Positions 32,800 to 45,174 of a stretch of DNA of 64,000 bases are shown here, one piece after another. The position numbers and the translations under genes are program-made. The stretch is from Luidia sarsii. Its lineage: Eukaryota; Echinodermata; Asteroidea; Paxillosida; Luidiidae. The notes beneath the pieces were generated by a model, which was not told the origin of the DNA, searched no databases, and was given only the letters and a program-made list of their open reading frames with translations. Numbering within the stretch: position 1 is the first letter of the stretch; the number at the start of each line of letters is the position of its first letter. Location: contig OX465107.1 in the NCBI GenBank assembly GCA_949987565.1, positions 4,543,659-4,607,658 on the forward strand. The letters are read 5' to 3'.

Positions 32800-33985
32800 T
32801 ATCAGCTGAAGTAAATACAAAAAATGACCTGCAATACATAAATCTAAAAAAAATTAAGGTTCTCCCCACCCTTTCGTTTGCTTCCCTTTGGTCTCCCCTC
32901 TCTTCATGTGTACATTCTGCATCCCACTCCCTTCCCTGTGTTCCCTTCCTCTGTCATGTGTGTCAGGGCTTTCCTTCCGTCTGTGTATAATTATACGTCC
33001 TTGTCACTTTGCCTTTGAGAAAGGTCCTGCTATAGGATCGAAACGTCATGCCCTGATTTAAATATCAGCTGGTAAGATTACTGGTAAATAAAGTCAACAT
33101 GACATGTTCATACAGTGAGAAATCGGGCGGAGTTTGGTGCGTTAGAAGGACATTCTAACACCGTGCGCCCTTCGCCCATCGAATCCTCCATAGCCCAGCG
33201 TGTCCAGTGGTGAACCAGTCGCGGCATTACCCATACGACGCTGCAAGCGGCAATTCATCGAATTAAACACACGGTGACTTGCTTGAGCCTACCCCTAGAA
33301 ATTCCATTATGGACGTGCCTGAATATAGACATCACCATCAATGCAAATGAAAAACAAAATCATCAAATCGCCACAGTCCAGTCCTTTGATCTTTCGAGAT
33401 TAATCAAATACTCAGGGGCCTGTATCGAGAGTTTCATGCGCCCCGTGAGTTTCGTTAAACCCTCGCTTCGCAAACATTTTTATATAGAATTCAAAGAGGT
33501 TATTTTTATTTTCCTTTGTTTGTTGGACAGGTTATTTTCATGTTAATGTATTTCATTCCAGCAATGTCAGCGACTGCCAGCCTCACAATATCAGCCTGAC
33601 GGAGAGGTATCCGGCTAACGGGACCGTCTGCGTGTTTGTTTGTTTGTTTGTTAGTTAGTTAGTTACCGTAGTTGGTTAGTTGGGGTGTTGGTGTGTTCAG
33701 TGGGGTGTTTGGTTGTTTGTGTGGTTTTTTTATGTGGAAACATACATAATATATAGAGAGGTTTCGCATTACTACGAATACACTTGCACGGATACTTCAT
33801 TACTTTGCGTGCTTCTGTGACATGTATCCGTACAGCACACTTGCTTTGCGAACGCGTAAAATACGAATATATTCGGCCGCCGGCCGGTCGAAATTATATA
33901 AAGAAACGGATTTTTTGTTTCAATGCATCAAATTTATTGGCTGTTTAAATTGTGGATTAGCCAATTCCACCACAGTTTTGTTCTC
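32800..33985. other. gene-free stretch
   Basis: It holds one hammerhead-like motif (33012-33053) and a (GTTT)n/(GTTA)n patch at 33634-33666. No exon was recognised. Confidence 0.45.
33012..33053 (+). mobile_element. hammerhead-like motif, isolated copy
   Basis: CTTTGAGAAAGGTCCTGC, TATAGGATCGAAACGTC. It has the same stem and GAAAC-GTC as the cluster at 6831 with a two-base insertion in the stem-loop. Confidence 0.6.
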
Positions 33986-34189
33986 GGCTTAATTGTCCTT
34001 ATGTATAAAACGAATGTCTCGGGTCTACCAGCGAATAAGACTGAAAAAATACACCAAATGCGTGACTTCTGAATGGACTCATGAGCGCCGCCATCTTGAA
34101 TGGTGGCTCCCTATCAAGTGGCCGGATTCGACACTGTTTGCCAAACAAACATCGGTGTGCGTTCTAACACACACGGATACGGTGACCGT

Positions 34190-34306
34190 TTTTGTAAGCA
34201 ACAACACAAAGTGCAAACACACTGACTTAAAACAATATCCAAAATGCAAATCTCCAAAATGTCGAGGGCCTGGCGTTTCGATCCTAGCAGGACCTCCCTC
34301 AAAAGG
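34190..34306 (-). mobile_element. dispersed retroelement module with hammerhead-like motif
   Basis: AAAGTGCAAACACACTGAC, CCAAAATGCAAATCTCC and then GGCGTTTCGATCCTAGCAGG. The block order is the same as at 4499 and 17990. A 160-codon frame running through it is treated as chance. Confidence 0.55.
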
Positions 34307-34479
34307 GACAGCGCAAAGTAGAATCTTTGTATTGAAAGTTGAGGAAATTATCAGCAATGGGGAAATGGATATCATTCCGGAAATGAACTCCTCACATCTG
34401 CCGTTCCATCCAATAGCTAATTCCCATCGACATTTTCGTGGCAAAGATGTGAAGATGGCAAGACGACATCGCTAAGGCC

Positions 34480-35815
34480 GTCGCCCTCTACCGTAGAGGA
34501 ACATTGCCCACTTGAAAGGGTAAAAATCACTACTATTGACTACGGCAAAGAACAAGCTTTCCATATTTTTGTCCTTGCATTCTAAGCTCTGCATTTCCCC
34601 CCCCCCCCCAAAAAAAAACACCTTCTTTCTGTTCTCTTACGCCGGCGGTGTCAAATGAGTTCACGCGGTCTGAATCGCGTCAACGCGGGCCAAAGTCACG
34701 CTGCACGGGTCGCCCGCAAAATTATTGATGGACGGACGAAAATGCCGAGAGCCATGATATCAACGCACCGACCAGGCCCTCTTCCGGACCAACCCGGGAA
34801 GCAATCTCGGACCAAGACAAAAATAAATCATCACCAGGTAGGATGAGTCAGGGGGTCGCTTTCACCGGCATCTTCTTCCTGACACTCCCTTGCAATTCCC
34901 CCCCCCCGTTTCGCCCTGGAGTGAAAAATGCGCTCAGCTTTTCTGGAGAAGAAACCAACTTGCTCGCCCCCCCCCCCCAAACCCATCTGAAGAAGACGAT
35001 GGGAAGAGAGACTCAGTGAAAAAGAAGGGATGATTTGACGGTTGCAGCCAGGTGATTTAGGCGGGGTGGGTTTTTCTAGCGAAGGTGCATGAGCGCGATG
35101 GCGATTCCTGCGGGTGATTTTCATCGCGCACATAGGTCTTGATATACACATCCGTAAATTTCCGTTGCTTTTTTGGGGGGGGGGGCCGAACGGCGTGATG
35201 GAGTGGGGGAACACATTGGGGATGCTTTTGGAGTCGATAAATAAAAAAGGCGGGGAAGGAGAAAAGAAATGGAAAGCTGGATTGACGAGGAGTCGCTTTA
35301 ATTCTGGCGGATGATTTAGTGTGTCTGAACGTGCCTGGACGATGGCCAAACATGCATTATACTTGCATCCAGGCACCGTGGGTGGATTTGGCGCTTTTCT
35401 TCCCAGGGATGACACCGACTCCCGTGGGGCTTTCCCTGGCTGAATCGGTGAGTTGGTATTGTTTTTTTGGTGTTTTTTTACCTCGATTCGATGAAGCCCC
35501 TGCCTATATGACAACTGCACGTGTCGGCCATGGGGATGCGGGGAGGGGCACCGACAAGGCATCGCCAATAAAGCAACGGGACAGGGCAATGCGCACCAGG
35601 AGAGAGAAGGAACTCCGAGAAACACGGAAATCCGAGACGGGGATTGTGACCGATGTAAATGGCTTACGCCGTACAGTATTCCAGACTCATTGGCGGCGTG
35701 TATGCTATAGACGCACTACAGCGGGAATGAAAAGGGCGAGACGGACGGGTGGACCCGGGCAGTGAGCAACACGTGACGCATCCATAGTACGTTCGACAAT
35801 GGGATCTTTGGGCCT
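34480..35815. other. gene-free stretch
   Basis: It contains C13A9 (34597-34618), C11A3 near 34969-34982 and T6G11 (35169-35185). A 264-codon minus-strand frame (34831-35625) has biased Pro/Ser/Arg composition and no domain, and is rejected. Confidence 0.45.
34597..34618 (+). repeat. C13A9 homopolymer junction
   Basis: Thirteen C then nine A. Confidence 0.9.
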
Positions 35816-35837
35816 ATTTCACGGAAGATCTGGCTGG

Positions 35838-36140
35838 GAGAGAGAGAGGGAAAGATGAGATAGAGAGAGAGGGAGTGAGGAGAGAAGGGAAGAGGGAAAC
35901 AAGTGGAGGTGTTGGAGAGAGGGGGGAAGCGAGATGGAGGAAGAGAGTGATGAAGGAAGAGAGAGGTAGAGAGAGAATGAGCAAGAGAGAGGAGAAATAA
36001 GGAAAGAGAGAAAGAGGTAGAACGGTGTTTGAGAAATTGATGGGAAGAGAGAGATGGAGGGAGATAGAAGATGAAGAGAGTGACCGAGCAAGAGAGATTT
36101 ATAGTAGAGAGAGGGAGAAAGAGAGAGAGAGAGAGGGAGG

Positions 36141-36217
<77 letters not shown>
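35838..36217 (+). repeat. GA-rich purine tract
   Basis: It starts degenerate and ends in a pure (GA)n block of about 70 bp at 36147-36217. Confidence 0.95.
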
Positions 36218-36219
<2 letters not shown>

Positions 36220-36960
36220 GGGTCTTGACTCGAGGCCGGGCGTCATCAAGGGCTTTGTCCGATCGGTCGCACGCACGAGCGCCACCAGGCGGCAGGTGCT
36301 ATCCCCGGGCCAGTCTGCCCCGTGCCCGTATAGGCACGCCGTCTGCTCGGTGAGAAGTCTCATGCCACAGGGGAGGGCCGTTCCCGACCAGCCAGTGCGA
36401 CAGCCTGGCGGTATAGTAAGCACGCGCTCGAGCAGTTCCAACAACCTCCGGTATGCCGGTGTACCGGTCTGATACGGGTCCCTTGCTCAGATGAGACCGT
36501 CACCATATGGATAACGTCATGCGCAATGCGTATGGTAGTTGTCCATTTTGAAGGCCGTGCTGAGTTGATACGGCCATTGGCAATGCAGCGCTTTCAGGCA
36601 CGTTCGCTGACCCGTAGGTATTTACCAACAACGATCAGAACGGAGCCTATAGTACCTAGGCCTCGAACTTGCAGTTTTACACTGGGGAAGAAATGCTACA
36701 GTTGTTCCCACGTAATGAGGGTATATCGATTGGCTTTATACAATCAAAAGCAAATAGTACAAACTGTGTTCGTTCACGGATAATCATAAACAACATTCAC
36801 ACGAAGGGCGCCCCCAGGTGCTTGGTTCACTGACTCATCTGAGCAGCTGAGAACGTTGCTGCAACGTGCTGAGGTGAGCCAGTGACGTCACGGCTCAACT
36901 CAGCACGGGGGCCCATCTGAGATCGTTACACCGACGTATTTACCGTCCTCCCACCACGGG
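36220..36960. other. gene-free stretch
   Basis: No exon. Around 36825-36905 are several CTGAGCAGCTGAG and GAGCCAGTGACGTCACG words, with a CRE-like TGACGTCA site at 36882-36889, upstream of the TATA box described next. Confidence 0.4.
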
Positions 36961-37200
36961 TCACCGAATAGACTGTGTATATAAGTTGACCTCGGGAATG
37001 TGCGTGTTACCGCGAGATTCCTATCTTGGGCACCTCGCATAGGAGCTACAGCACGGACCATCGAACTTGTTTGTAAAGATATCTTTGCATCGCGCGCTGA
37101 TTTAAGCGGATTTAACGGTTTATTAAGCGGTTATTAAACGTGAATTTTATGAATAAATCTTGAAACACAGTGTGTATAAAGTACGGGTACTTCTTTACAA
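36882..37200 (+). promoter_or_regulatory. TATA box to poly(A) cassette, possible solo LTR
   Basis: A TGACGTCA site (36882-36889) is followed by TATATAAG (36978-36985) and, about 170 bp later, AATAAA (37152-37157) and GTGT-rich sequence. Close promoter-to-poly(A) spacing with no coding sequence between is typical of an LTR. TG...CA ends and a target duplication could not be fixed, and no second copy is in the window. Confidence 0.3.
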
Positions 37201-37204
37201 CTTT

Positions 37205-38830
37205 TACGGTAAAATATTAAAAGTATACATTGGCTTTTTCACGTTTGTAACCATAGAACGTATGCAGCAGGAGGGGATCGTCGTGTTCCCAGACGTGCGA
37301 TCCTCTTACATAAGGCACGTAAATGCAAGTACTGGCTAATGAAACCACGCAGGGTAGTTTGCTAAAAATTTATAATCCGTCCGCGGTCGACAGATACATA
37401 TATACAGTAGGCCTATCATGTACAAAACATGCGTGCCTTACAAATAACGTAAAACCACTCAAAATCCATACCGTACAGTTTTACACGGCGATTTTCTGAC
37501 CCGAATGTTAACCACGTCAAGTTTCGGCGCGATATATTTAGTAATACAAATCGCGTGCCACTATCGGGCCGTATTCGCAAAAATCTACTTTTAACCGGAA
37601 ATTGAAAGTCGGTTTATATTCAATCGTTTTCTCTGCCGTATTCTCATTGTTTGTATTCTTTTTGTTTGCCATAAATCTGGGGGGGGGGGTTGTGGGAAAG
37701 GGGCTTTTAACTTTATCTCTTAATGAATTCAAAATTGGGCACGCGTTAATCTCACATAGGCCTACCACCAGGTGGTGCATGCAAAGGTGCCCGGAAGTGT
37801 ACGGTGACCTCTTGACCAGGAGACATGCACAGTCTGCAGAACGGGGCTTGGTTAACCCTCGGCCTACTTCGTCGTACCACACCGTGGCCGACTCCTAGTC
37901 GATCGCGTAAAAACAAACAAACAATATTTCTCATCGGGGTTTCTCTTTCCTCTGTCTCTACCCCCTCCCGCCCCCCGCCCCCCCCCCATCGAACCTTGGG
38001 AGGGGAGGAGGCGAGGGAGGGAAATCGGAGCGGGGACTGCCTATCGGATTGCCAGGCAAAGTGAGCTTCGATCTCGAGTGCTATTTACAGGTTCTAGCCC
38101 AAGGGTCTGCGTGGCCCAACTGCTTAATGTGGAGGAGGGGGGGGGGGGGGTTGGGGAAACTCGGACATCGGACCGCACCGCTGTACTTGAACGGGCGACT
38201 CGGCCACCATGAACGCGCACGACGAAGTGTACTGTACACCGGTCTATAGCCCTGCCTTGGTACAGTGCGCGCGAGGTGCTTTGAACTGTGAGGACGAGCG
38301 CGTGCTCGCTGTCAGTGCAAGCATTTAATTACAAGCTAACACAAGCTCCGTGTTGACCGAACATGCGGCCTAGCGCAAGAACGCAAACCTCGCTCGGATA
38401 CCTCAAGCAGACAAATAGCTCAATTAGGGTCCGCCAAGACAAGAGGGTCTGTTTGCCGTCGGTGTAGCATCTTTGGGGGACGGCTGTGCAATCTTTTTTT
38501 TTTTTTTTTTTTACTGCGCCTATGATCCGACCAAATCCGCACGCGCCAACGCATTGCCGCCCACCAGCGAAGCAGCGATGAAGTCAGTGGAGACTCGGGC
38601 ATCTGCGTGCTTTTGCTTGAGCCGTGAGTGTGAGGGGGGTAGGGGCGAGCACGGATGGGAGGTGGGGGGGGGGGGAAGAGCCGGTTTGGAATCGATCCAT
38701 GTCTGGCCTTTATCGAGGCAGAAAGCAGGCTAAACCGAAAGGTATAGATTGGCGTATCGGTTACGGGCCACCGCGGGCCGAGGTTTCGAGTGTCAGCGAT
38801 AGCCGGAGTCGCGATCGAAGCGATCCGCGC
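37205..38830. other. gene-free stretch
   Basis: Long G runs (37679-37689, 38140-38151) and T18 (38493-38511) in otherwise mixed sequence. No exon was recognised. Confidence 0.4.
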
Positions 38831-38834
38831 TACT

Positions 38835-39120
38835 CTCTCACTCCCCCTCTCTCTGTCTCTTTCTCCCTCTCCCCCCTCCTCTCTCTCTCTCCCTCCCTCT
38901 CCCTCTCTCTCCCTTCCTCTCTCCCTCTCTCTCCCTCTCTGTCTCGCTCTATGTCTCTCTCTATGTCTCTCTCTATCACTCTTTCACTCTCCCTCTCTCT
39001 GTCTCTCTCACTCTTTCTGTCTCTGTCTCGCTCTATGTCTCTCTCTATGTCTCTTTCACTCTCCCTCTCTCTCTGTCTCTTTCACTCTCTCTTCCCCTCC
39101 CCCTCCCCCTCCCACTCACC
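38835..39120 (+). repeat. CT-rich pyrimidine tract
   Basis: Degenerate CTCTCTGTCTCT with TATGTCTCTCTC blocks repeated. Confidence 0.95.
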
Positions 39121-39357
39121 CTTGACTCGGGGTACTGTTCCCGGGTTCCCGGCCTCGCATGAATAATCAAGGCATTGGACTGCGTGACCCCCGTCAGGCA
39201 GCTATAGATATAATATAGACCGGGACGCGAAACCCAACCGAACGGCTGCTCGGAGGAAGGACAGACGACGAGGAGAAGTGGGTGTGAGGCGGACGGCAGA
39301 AGAAGGGGGGTCTATCGAGGGCAGGCCAATTTTGTCCTAATTAAATCTTGATGTAAA

Positions 39358-39425
39358 AGAGCGAGAGAGTGAAAGAGAGAGAGAGAGAGATGGGAGAGAG
39401 AGAGGGGGAGCAAGAGAGATGGGGG

Positions 39426-39469
<44 letters not shown>

Positions 39470-39484
39470 GAGAGACAGAGAGAG

Positions 39485-39517
<33 letters not shown>

Positions 39518-39534
39518 GAGAGAGAGAGAGAGAC
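39358..39534 (+). repeat. GA-rich tract with (ACAG)n block
   Basis: GAGA core with an (ACAG)n block at about 39436-39468. It lies 240 bp downstream of a CT tract, again giving opposed polarity. Confidence 0.95.
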
Positions 39535-39539
39535 TCCCG

Positions 39540-41215
39540 GCACTGTTGACGAGAGCGGAAGAATTAAGCTCCACGCAGCGTGAGAGAGGGGGGCTGTCAT
39601 CATTCACATATACGTCCGGCTTGAAGTAGGACGACGGACTAAATAATGACAACCACCTCAGTCGTCATGCTAAAGACACGGAGACCCAGTCTGCAAGTCC
39701 CTCGCAGAAATATCGGGCTCACTTTGTCCCTATGATAAAGGAGTGAGTATAGAAAACCAATGATAAACTTCTCTGATGTGGATTCCCCCCCCCCTCCTTT
39801 TTTGTGCGGCTAGGTTGAGAGGTTACTTCGGGTCAGGCTCCGATGAAGCGTCTAATAGGAAGTGCGGCTGACCCAAGGAACGCCACCCTGTCGTACTGAG
39901 TTTCACTCCCCATATCTCCTGCCCGTAAACAACCCCCCTCCTTACCCATTGCCCGTATTTCGTCCCCAATCAGCTAATGTATAGCTGTACACAGGGGTGA
40001 GTTAATACAAACCCATTAATAACGCCAAACCCATTAATGAGACAAGCGCCGGCTGAAAACAAAACGGTGTGCCGACGCACAGAATTTATTTTGGCCCGTC
40101 TCGCTTAGACCATGACCAGTTCGGTGACGGGGACGGCAGGACATTATTACATAATCTTTAGACGGACAATAGCGGGCGCCAGACTGAAATGCCATGGAGG
40201 CTGCCATCTTTGCAAAACTATGGGCGGAAGTAAAGGGCGCCGCCACGTATACATAGAAAAAGCACGTACGTACGCGAGTCACGTCACATGTTGATACAAA
40301 CGTATGGCGGTGCCTCTTTACTTCCGCCCATATTTTTTACACTAGTCGGGTCCCCCTGTGGCCGTTTACGAAATGAAGGCTTAGGATCGGGCTTAGGCTT
40401 CGGTCATAATCTCTTACACGGCATAATGCAACAGGCATCTAGACACAAGCTTTTGGCCCCAATGTTTCCTGGTGAACACTATCTAAACCTATCAAGCCAA
40501 CGAACTTCCAAGTTCAGCGAGAAACCACAACCTGGATTTCCAGGTTTGGTCGAACGGAGACAAAGCCTGAGCCCGAGCCTGATGCATAGATTCGTGAAGG
40601 GCCTATGCCTAAGCATGGTCTAAGGGCCTATGTAGCCTTAAGGTCCTGCGGATCTACCCGCCAGTGATACATCATTTTTGTCGCAGCGCATGCGGCCGGC
40701 CGGATGCGCTCGAAGAGGAGTTGATTCAGGCGCGTCCAGGCAGGGTGATTCACGCACGCAATGGTACGACCCCAAGCGGCGCGCGGGCAGGCTGCGCGCC
40801 AGGATGCCAGCTAATTAAAAAACGATCTGTGTGTAGAGAAGGGGCGTCGTGGTTGGCGCGGACGCCGGTCTATACGGTGCGCTCACGCGGAGGCACTGTT
40901 CAGGTAACAGCGACGGGCTTCATCTCAGACGAGGCTCAGTGGATCCATCGCTTGATATAATCATATAGAGGCACGCAGCTAGAATGATGTTGGAAGGGAT
41001 CACGTTTGGTTGATCGCTTCATTTCTTATGCAGCCGTTGTCATAGTTACCAAACTTAATACATCGTCATTTTCTTCTCTTTCACCTTCCCCTACTCCCTC
41101 TAGATGCAGCTTTTGTCTTCTTCCGGTCAGACTCGTTTTCTTTGGCTGAAGCTGATGGTGCTGTTGCCATCACCATCGTCGTCGTCATCCTTGTCATGGT
41201 CATCGTAACCATTTC
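39540..41215. other. gene-free stretch with one hairpin
   Basis: Apart from the inverted repeat at 40220-40331, nothing was recognised. Confidence 0.4.
40220..40331. repeat. inverted repeat (hairpin) with about 30-bp arms
   Basis: ATGGGCGGAAGTAAAG at 40220 pairs with CTTTACTTCCGCCCAT ending at 40331, and pairing continues imperfectly through GCGCCGCCACGTAT. The central 50 bp are rich in ACGT. It may be a small fold-back element; no target duplication was found. Confidence 0.7.
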
Positions 41216-41219
41216 TAAT

Positions 41220-41885
41220 TCATCATTATCTTCTTCTCCTCCTCCTCGTTCTCATGCTCCTGCTGTTTCTCCTCATTCTCTCCCTCCTCATTACTCCTAC
41301 TTCTTCTCTGCATCTTCTTCACCTTGTTCGTCTTCTTTGTCTTCTTCGTCTTCTTCGACTTCTTTGTCTTCTTTGACTTCTTTGGCTTCTTCGTCTTCTT
41401 CTCCATCTTTTTTGTCTTCTTTGTGTTCTTTATCTTCTTCGTCTTCTTCTCCATCTTTTTTGTCTTCTTTGTGTTCTTTATCTTCTTCGTCTTCTTCTCC
41501 ATCTTCTTCGTCTTCCTCATCTTCCTCATCTTCCTCGTCTTCCTCGTCTTGTTCGTCTTGTTCGTCTTGTTCGTCTTGTTCGTTTTCCTCGTCTTCTTTG
41601 TCTTCTTTGTCTTCTTTGTCTTCTTTGTCTTCTTTGTCTTCTTTGTCTTCTTCGTCTTCTTTGTCTTCTTTGTCTTCTTTGTCTTCTTCGTCTTCTTCGT
41701 CTTCCTCGTCTTCCTCGTCTTCCTCGTCTTCCTCGTCTTCTTTGTCTTCTTTGTCTTCTTTGTCTTCGTCGTCTTCTTAATCTTCTTCGTCTTCTTCATC
41801 TTCTTCATCTTTTTTTTCTTCTTCGTCTTCATCGTCTTCATCGTCTTCTCCGTCTTCTCCGTCTTCTTCCCCTCCTCCCCTCCTC
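41220..41885 (+). repeat. CTT-rich pyrimidine tract
   Basis: About 660 bp of TCTTCGTCTTCTTTG-type trimers. Two or three copies of a roughly 57-bp block (TCTTCTCCATCTTTTTTG) occur between 41395 and 41505. Ser-rich and Lys/Thr-rich frames here are artefacts. Confidence 0.95.
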
Positions 41886-41889
41886 CGTC

Positions 41890-42550
41890 TTATGCCATGT
41901 CTACAAGAGCGTAGCAGTATTGCAGCCTTAAAGACCTCCTCACTGGAACGGTCGAGCAAAGGTGGCAGTGGGTTCTCCCGCCCGGACGACCGGGCCGCCC
42001 CCCCTCCCTTCCTCGACTGTTCCATTCCGCTACAGTCGTTTCGCCGGCAACCGGGAAAGGCCGCGTGCATGCAGCCAACTGGTCTCCCGAGCGAATCGCC
42101 CGGGTGATGTTATATTAGATGAGCAAACAAAAAACAACACGCCGCGACCTGTGAAACAGGTCGCAAAGAAAGAAGCCAATTAACGACGCTCGTCCGCAGT
42201 CTAGTCAGGCACCGACAAATGGCTGTCACGGTATACGATTGATGAGGGGCTCTCACGAATACACACTGCAAGGCTTGCATGTTTTGTTCTGCTTATGCAG
42301 ATTTGACCAAAACAAGGCTATAAAGCATCTTCAAGGTTAAGGGCAAGGAAAGAAGGAGATAGGATTGATGGAGATATGAATTGACATTCATAAGCAGCCA
42401 GATCATAAGCAGATGGGAAACATGAAAAAGGAAGGGAATTCTGGAGAGAGGTAGAACGTGGGAAGAAGCTGTGACAATACCAATTCAAACCTGTAATAAG
42501 GTTCTCGTGAAAACAGCCAAAAATATATGACTAGTCACTCCTTCCACAAT
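41890..42550. other. gene-free stretch
   Basis: No supported feature. Confidence 0.4.
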
Positions 42551-42560
42551 CATTATGCGT

Positions 42561-44610
42561 TAAGGGCAGGGCAGGGGAGGGCAGGGCAGGGGAGGGCAGG
42601 GGAGGGCAGGGCAGGGCAGGGCAGGGCAGGGGAGGGCAGGGAAGGGCAGGGCAGGGCAGGGCAGGGCAGGGAAGGGCAGGGTAGGGCAGTGCAGGGCAGA
42701 GCAGGGCAGAGCAGAGCAGAGCAGGGCAGAGCAGAGCAGGGCAGGGCAGGGCGGGGCAGGGCAGGGCAGAGCAGGGCAGGGCAGGGCAGAGCAGAGCATG
42801 GCAGGGCAGAGCAGGGCAGAGCAGGGCAGAGCAGGGCAGAGCAGAGCAGGGCAGGGCGGGGCAGGGCGGGGCGGGGCAGGACAGGGCAGGGCAGAGCAGG
42901 GCAGAGCAGAGCAGAGCAGGGCAGAGCAGAGCAGGGCAGGGCAGGGCAGGGCAGGGCAGGGCAGGGAAGGGCAGGGCAGGGCAGGGCAGGGCAGGGCAGG
43001 GCAGGGCAGGGCAGGGCAGGGCAGGGCAGAGCAGGGCAGAGCAGAGCAGAGCAGGGCAGAGCAGAGCAGGGCAGGGCAGAGCAGGGCAGGGTAGAGCAGG
43101 GCAGGGCAGGGCAGGGCAGGGCAGGGCGGGCAGGACAGGGCAGGGCAGGGCAGGGCAGGGCAGAGCAGGGCAGGGCAGGGCAGAGCAGAGCAGGGCAGGG
43201 TAGAGCAGGGCAGGGCAGGGCAGGGCAGGGCGGGGCAGGGCAGGGTAGGGCAGGGCAGGGCAGCGCAGGGCAGGGCAGGGCAGGGCAGGGCAGGGCAGGG
43301 CAGGGCAGGACAGGGCAGGGCAGGGCAGGGCAGGGCAGGGCAGAGCAGGGCAGAGCAGAGCAGGGCAGGGCAGGGTAGAGCAGGGCAGGGCAGGGCAGAG
43401 CAGGGCAGGGCAGGGCAGGGCAGAGCAGGGCAGAGCAGGGCAGAGCAGGGCAGAGCAGAGCAGAGCAGGGCAGGGCAGGGCAGGGCAGGACAGGGCAGGG
43501 CAGGGCAGGGCAGGGCAGGGCAGAGCAGGGCAGAGCAGAGCAGGGCAGGGCAGGGTAGAGCAGGGCAGGGCAGGGCAGAGCAGAGCAGGGCAGGGCAGGG
43601 CAGGACAGGGCAGGGCAGGGCAGGGCAGAGCAGGGCAGGGCAGGGCAGGACAGGGCAGGGCAGGGCAGGGCAGGGCAGGGCAGGGCAGGGCAGGGCAGGG
43701 CAGGGCAGGGCAGGGCAGGGCAGGGCAGGGCAGGGCAGGGCAGGGCAGGGCAGGGCAGAGCAGGGCAGAGCAGAGCAGAGCAGGGCAGAGCAGAGCAGGG
43801 CAGGGCAGAGCAGGGCAGGGTAGAGCAGGGCAGGGCAGGGCAGGGCAGGGCAGGGCAGGGCAGGGCAGGGCAGGGCAGGGCGGGCAGGACAGGGCAGGGC
43901 AGGGCAGGGCAGGGCAGGGCAGAGCAGGGCAGGGCAGGGCAGAGCAGAGCAGGGCAGGGTAGAGCAGGGCAGGGCAGGGCAGGGCAGGGCGGGGCAGGGC
44001 AGGGTAGGGCAGGGCAGGGCAGCGCAGGGCAGGGCAGGGCAGGGCAGGGCAGGACAGGGCAGGGCAGGGCAGGGCAGGGCAGGGCAGGGCAGGGCAGAGC
44101 AGGGCAGAGCAGAGCAGGGCAGGGCAGGGCAGGGCAGGGTAGAGCAGGGCAGGGCAGGGCAGAGCAGGGCAGGGCAGGGCAGGGCAGAGCAGGGCAGAGC
44201 AGGGCAGAGCAGGGCAGAGCAGAGCAGAGCAGAGCAGGGCAGGGCAGGGCAGGGCAGGACAGGGCAGGGCAGGGCAGGGCAGGGCAGGGCAGGGCAGGGC
44301 AGAGCAGGGCAGAGCAGAGCAGGGCAGGGCAGGGTAGAGCAGGGCAGGGCAGGGCAGAGCAGAGCAGGGCAGGGCAGGGCAGGACAGGGCAGGGCAGGGC
44401 AGAGCAGGGCAGGGCAGGGCAGGACAGGGCAGGGCAGAGCAGGGCAGGGCAGGGCAGGGCAGGGCAGGGCAGGGCAGGGCAGGGCAGGGCAGGACAGGGC
44501 AGGGCAGGGCAGGGCAGGGCAGAGCAGGGCAGAGCAGAGCAGGGCAGGGCAGAGCAGAGCAGGGCAGGGTAGAACAGGGCAGGGCAGGGCAGGGCGGGGC
44601 AGGGCAGGGG
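42561..44610 (+). repeat. GGGCA pentamer satellite, about 2 kb
   Basis: About 410 pentamers, mostly GGGCA with interspersed GAGCA and rare GGGTA, GGACA, GCGCA and GGGCG units. Rare variants recur about 755-760 bp apart (GCGCA near 43262 and 44021; GGGCGGGCAGGACA near 43125 and 43880), so a higher-order duplication is present. The 715- and 719-codon frames on the minus strand (Cys-Pro-Ala-Leu repeats) come from this array. Confidence 0.97.
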
Positions 44611-44734
44611 GAATGTTGTCTCACGTCGTCGCTGGGCAGCAAAATTGAGTGGTGTCGTACAGATGTCTCGCCCTGCATGTATATACCTTTCCGGGCCTCC
44701 CCATGGGCTCAACGTGGTAACAGCTGCCCCCCTC

Positions 44735-44768
44735 CCCTCCTCCCTCCCTCCCTCCCTCCCTCCCTCCC
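44735..44768 (+). repeat. (CCTC/CCCT)n tetranucleotide array
   Basis: About eight CTCC units. Confidence 0.95.
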
Positions 44769-45174
44769 CACGCAGGCGTTAATCAGAATGCCGCTGTCTT
44801 AGCCTCCATTTAAATCCGCCTGCGAACTCCCAATCAGGCCGCTGTATCGAACCCATACATGCTGCCTCTCTACGGCGCGAAACGAGTCGGCCCGCGATTA
44901 CATCAATCCCGATGAAACATGGTTCTTTCGGATTTGCGGAATTATACACGCCTCCTCACTGATATGATAGATGTTTCTTGTCTCTTTCTGTTCTTCTTCT
45001 TTTCTTGGGCAGGAGGGGGAGGGGGGGGGGGTTTCTGAGTATCCATTTCCATAGTGGAAGCCGTCATGTTTTGTTCCCAGCACGCGCTGAGCGTGCCGAG
45101 TTGTCATAAACCCATTCAAAGGTGTGGCGTCACCAATCCCATAGAGCAGTCATTGTGGGGCAGGTCCCGCTCCC

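Noticed and set aside
34831..35625. 264-codon minus-strand frame
   Set aside because: Crosses several homopolymer runs, has no recognisable motif and overlaps other frames.
42531..44712. Open frames of 715 and 719 codons on the minus strand
   Set aside because: They are translations of the GGGCA satellite. A 5-bp unit without stop codons stays open in all frames, and the predicted peptides are Pro/Ala/Leu/Cys repeats.
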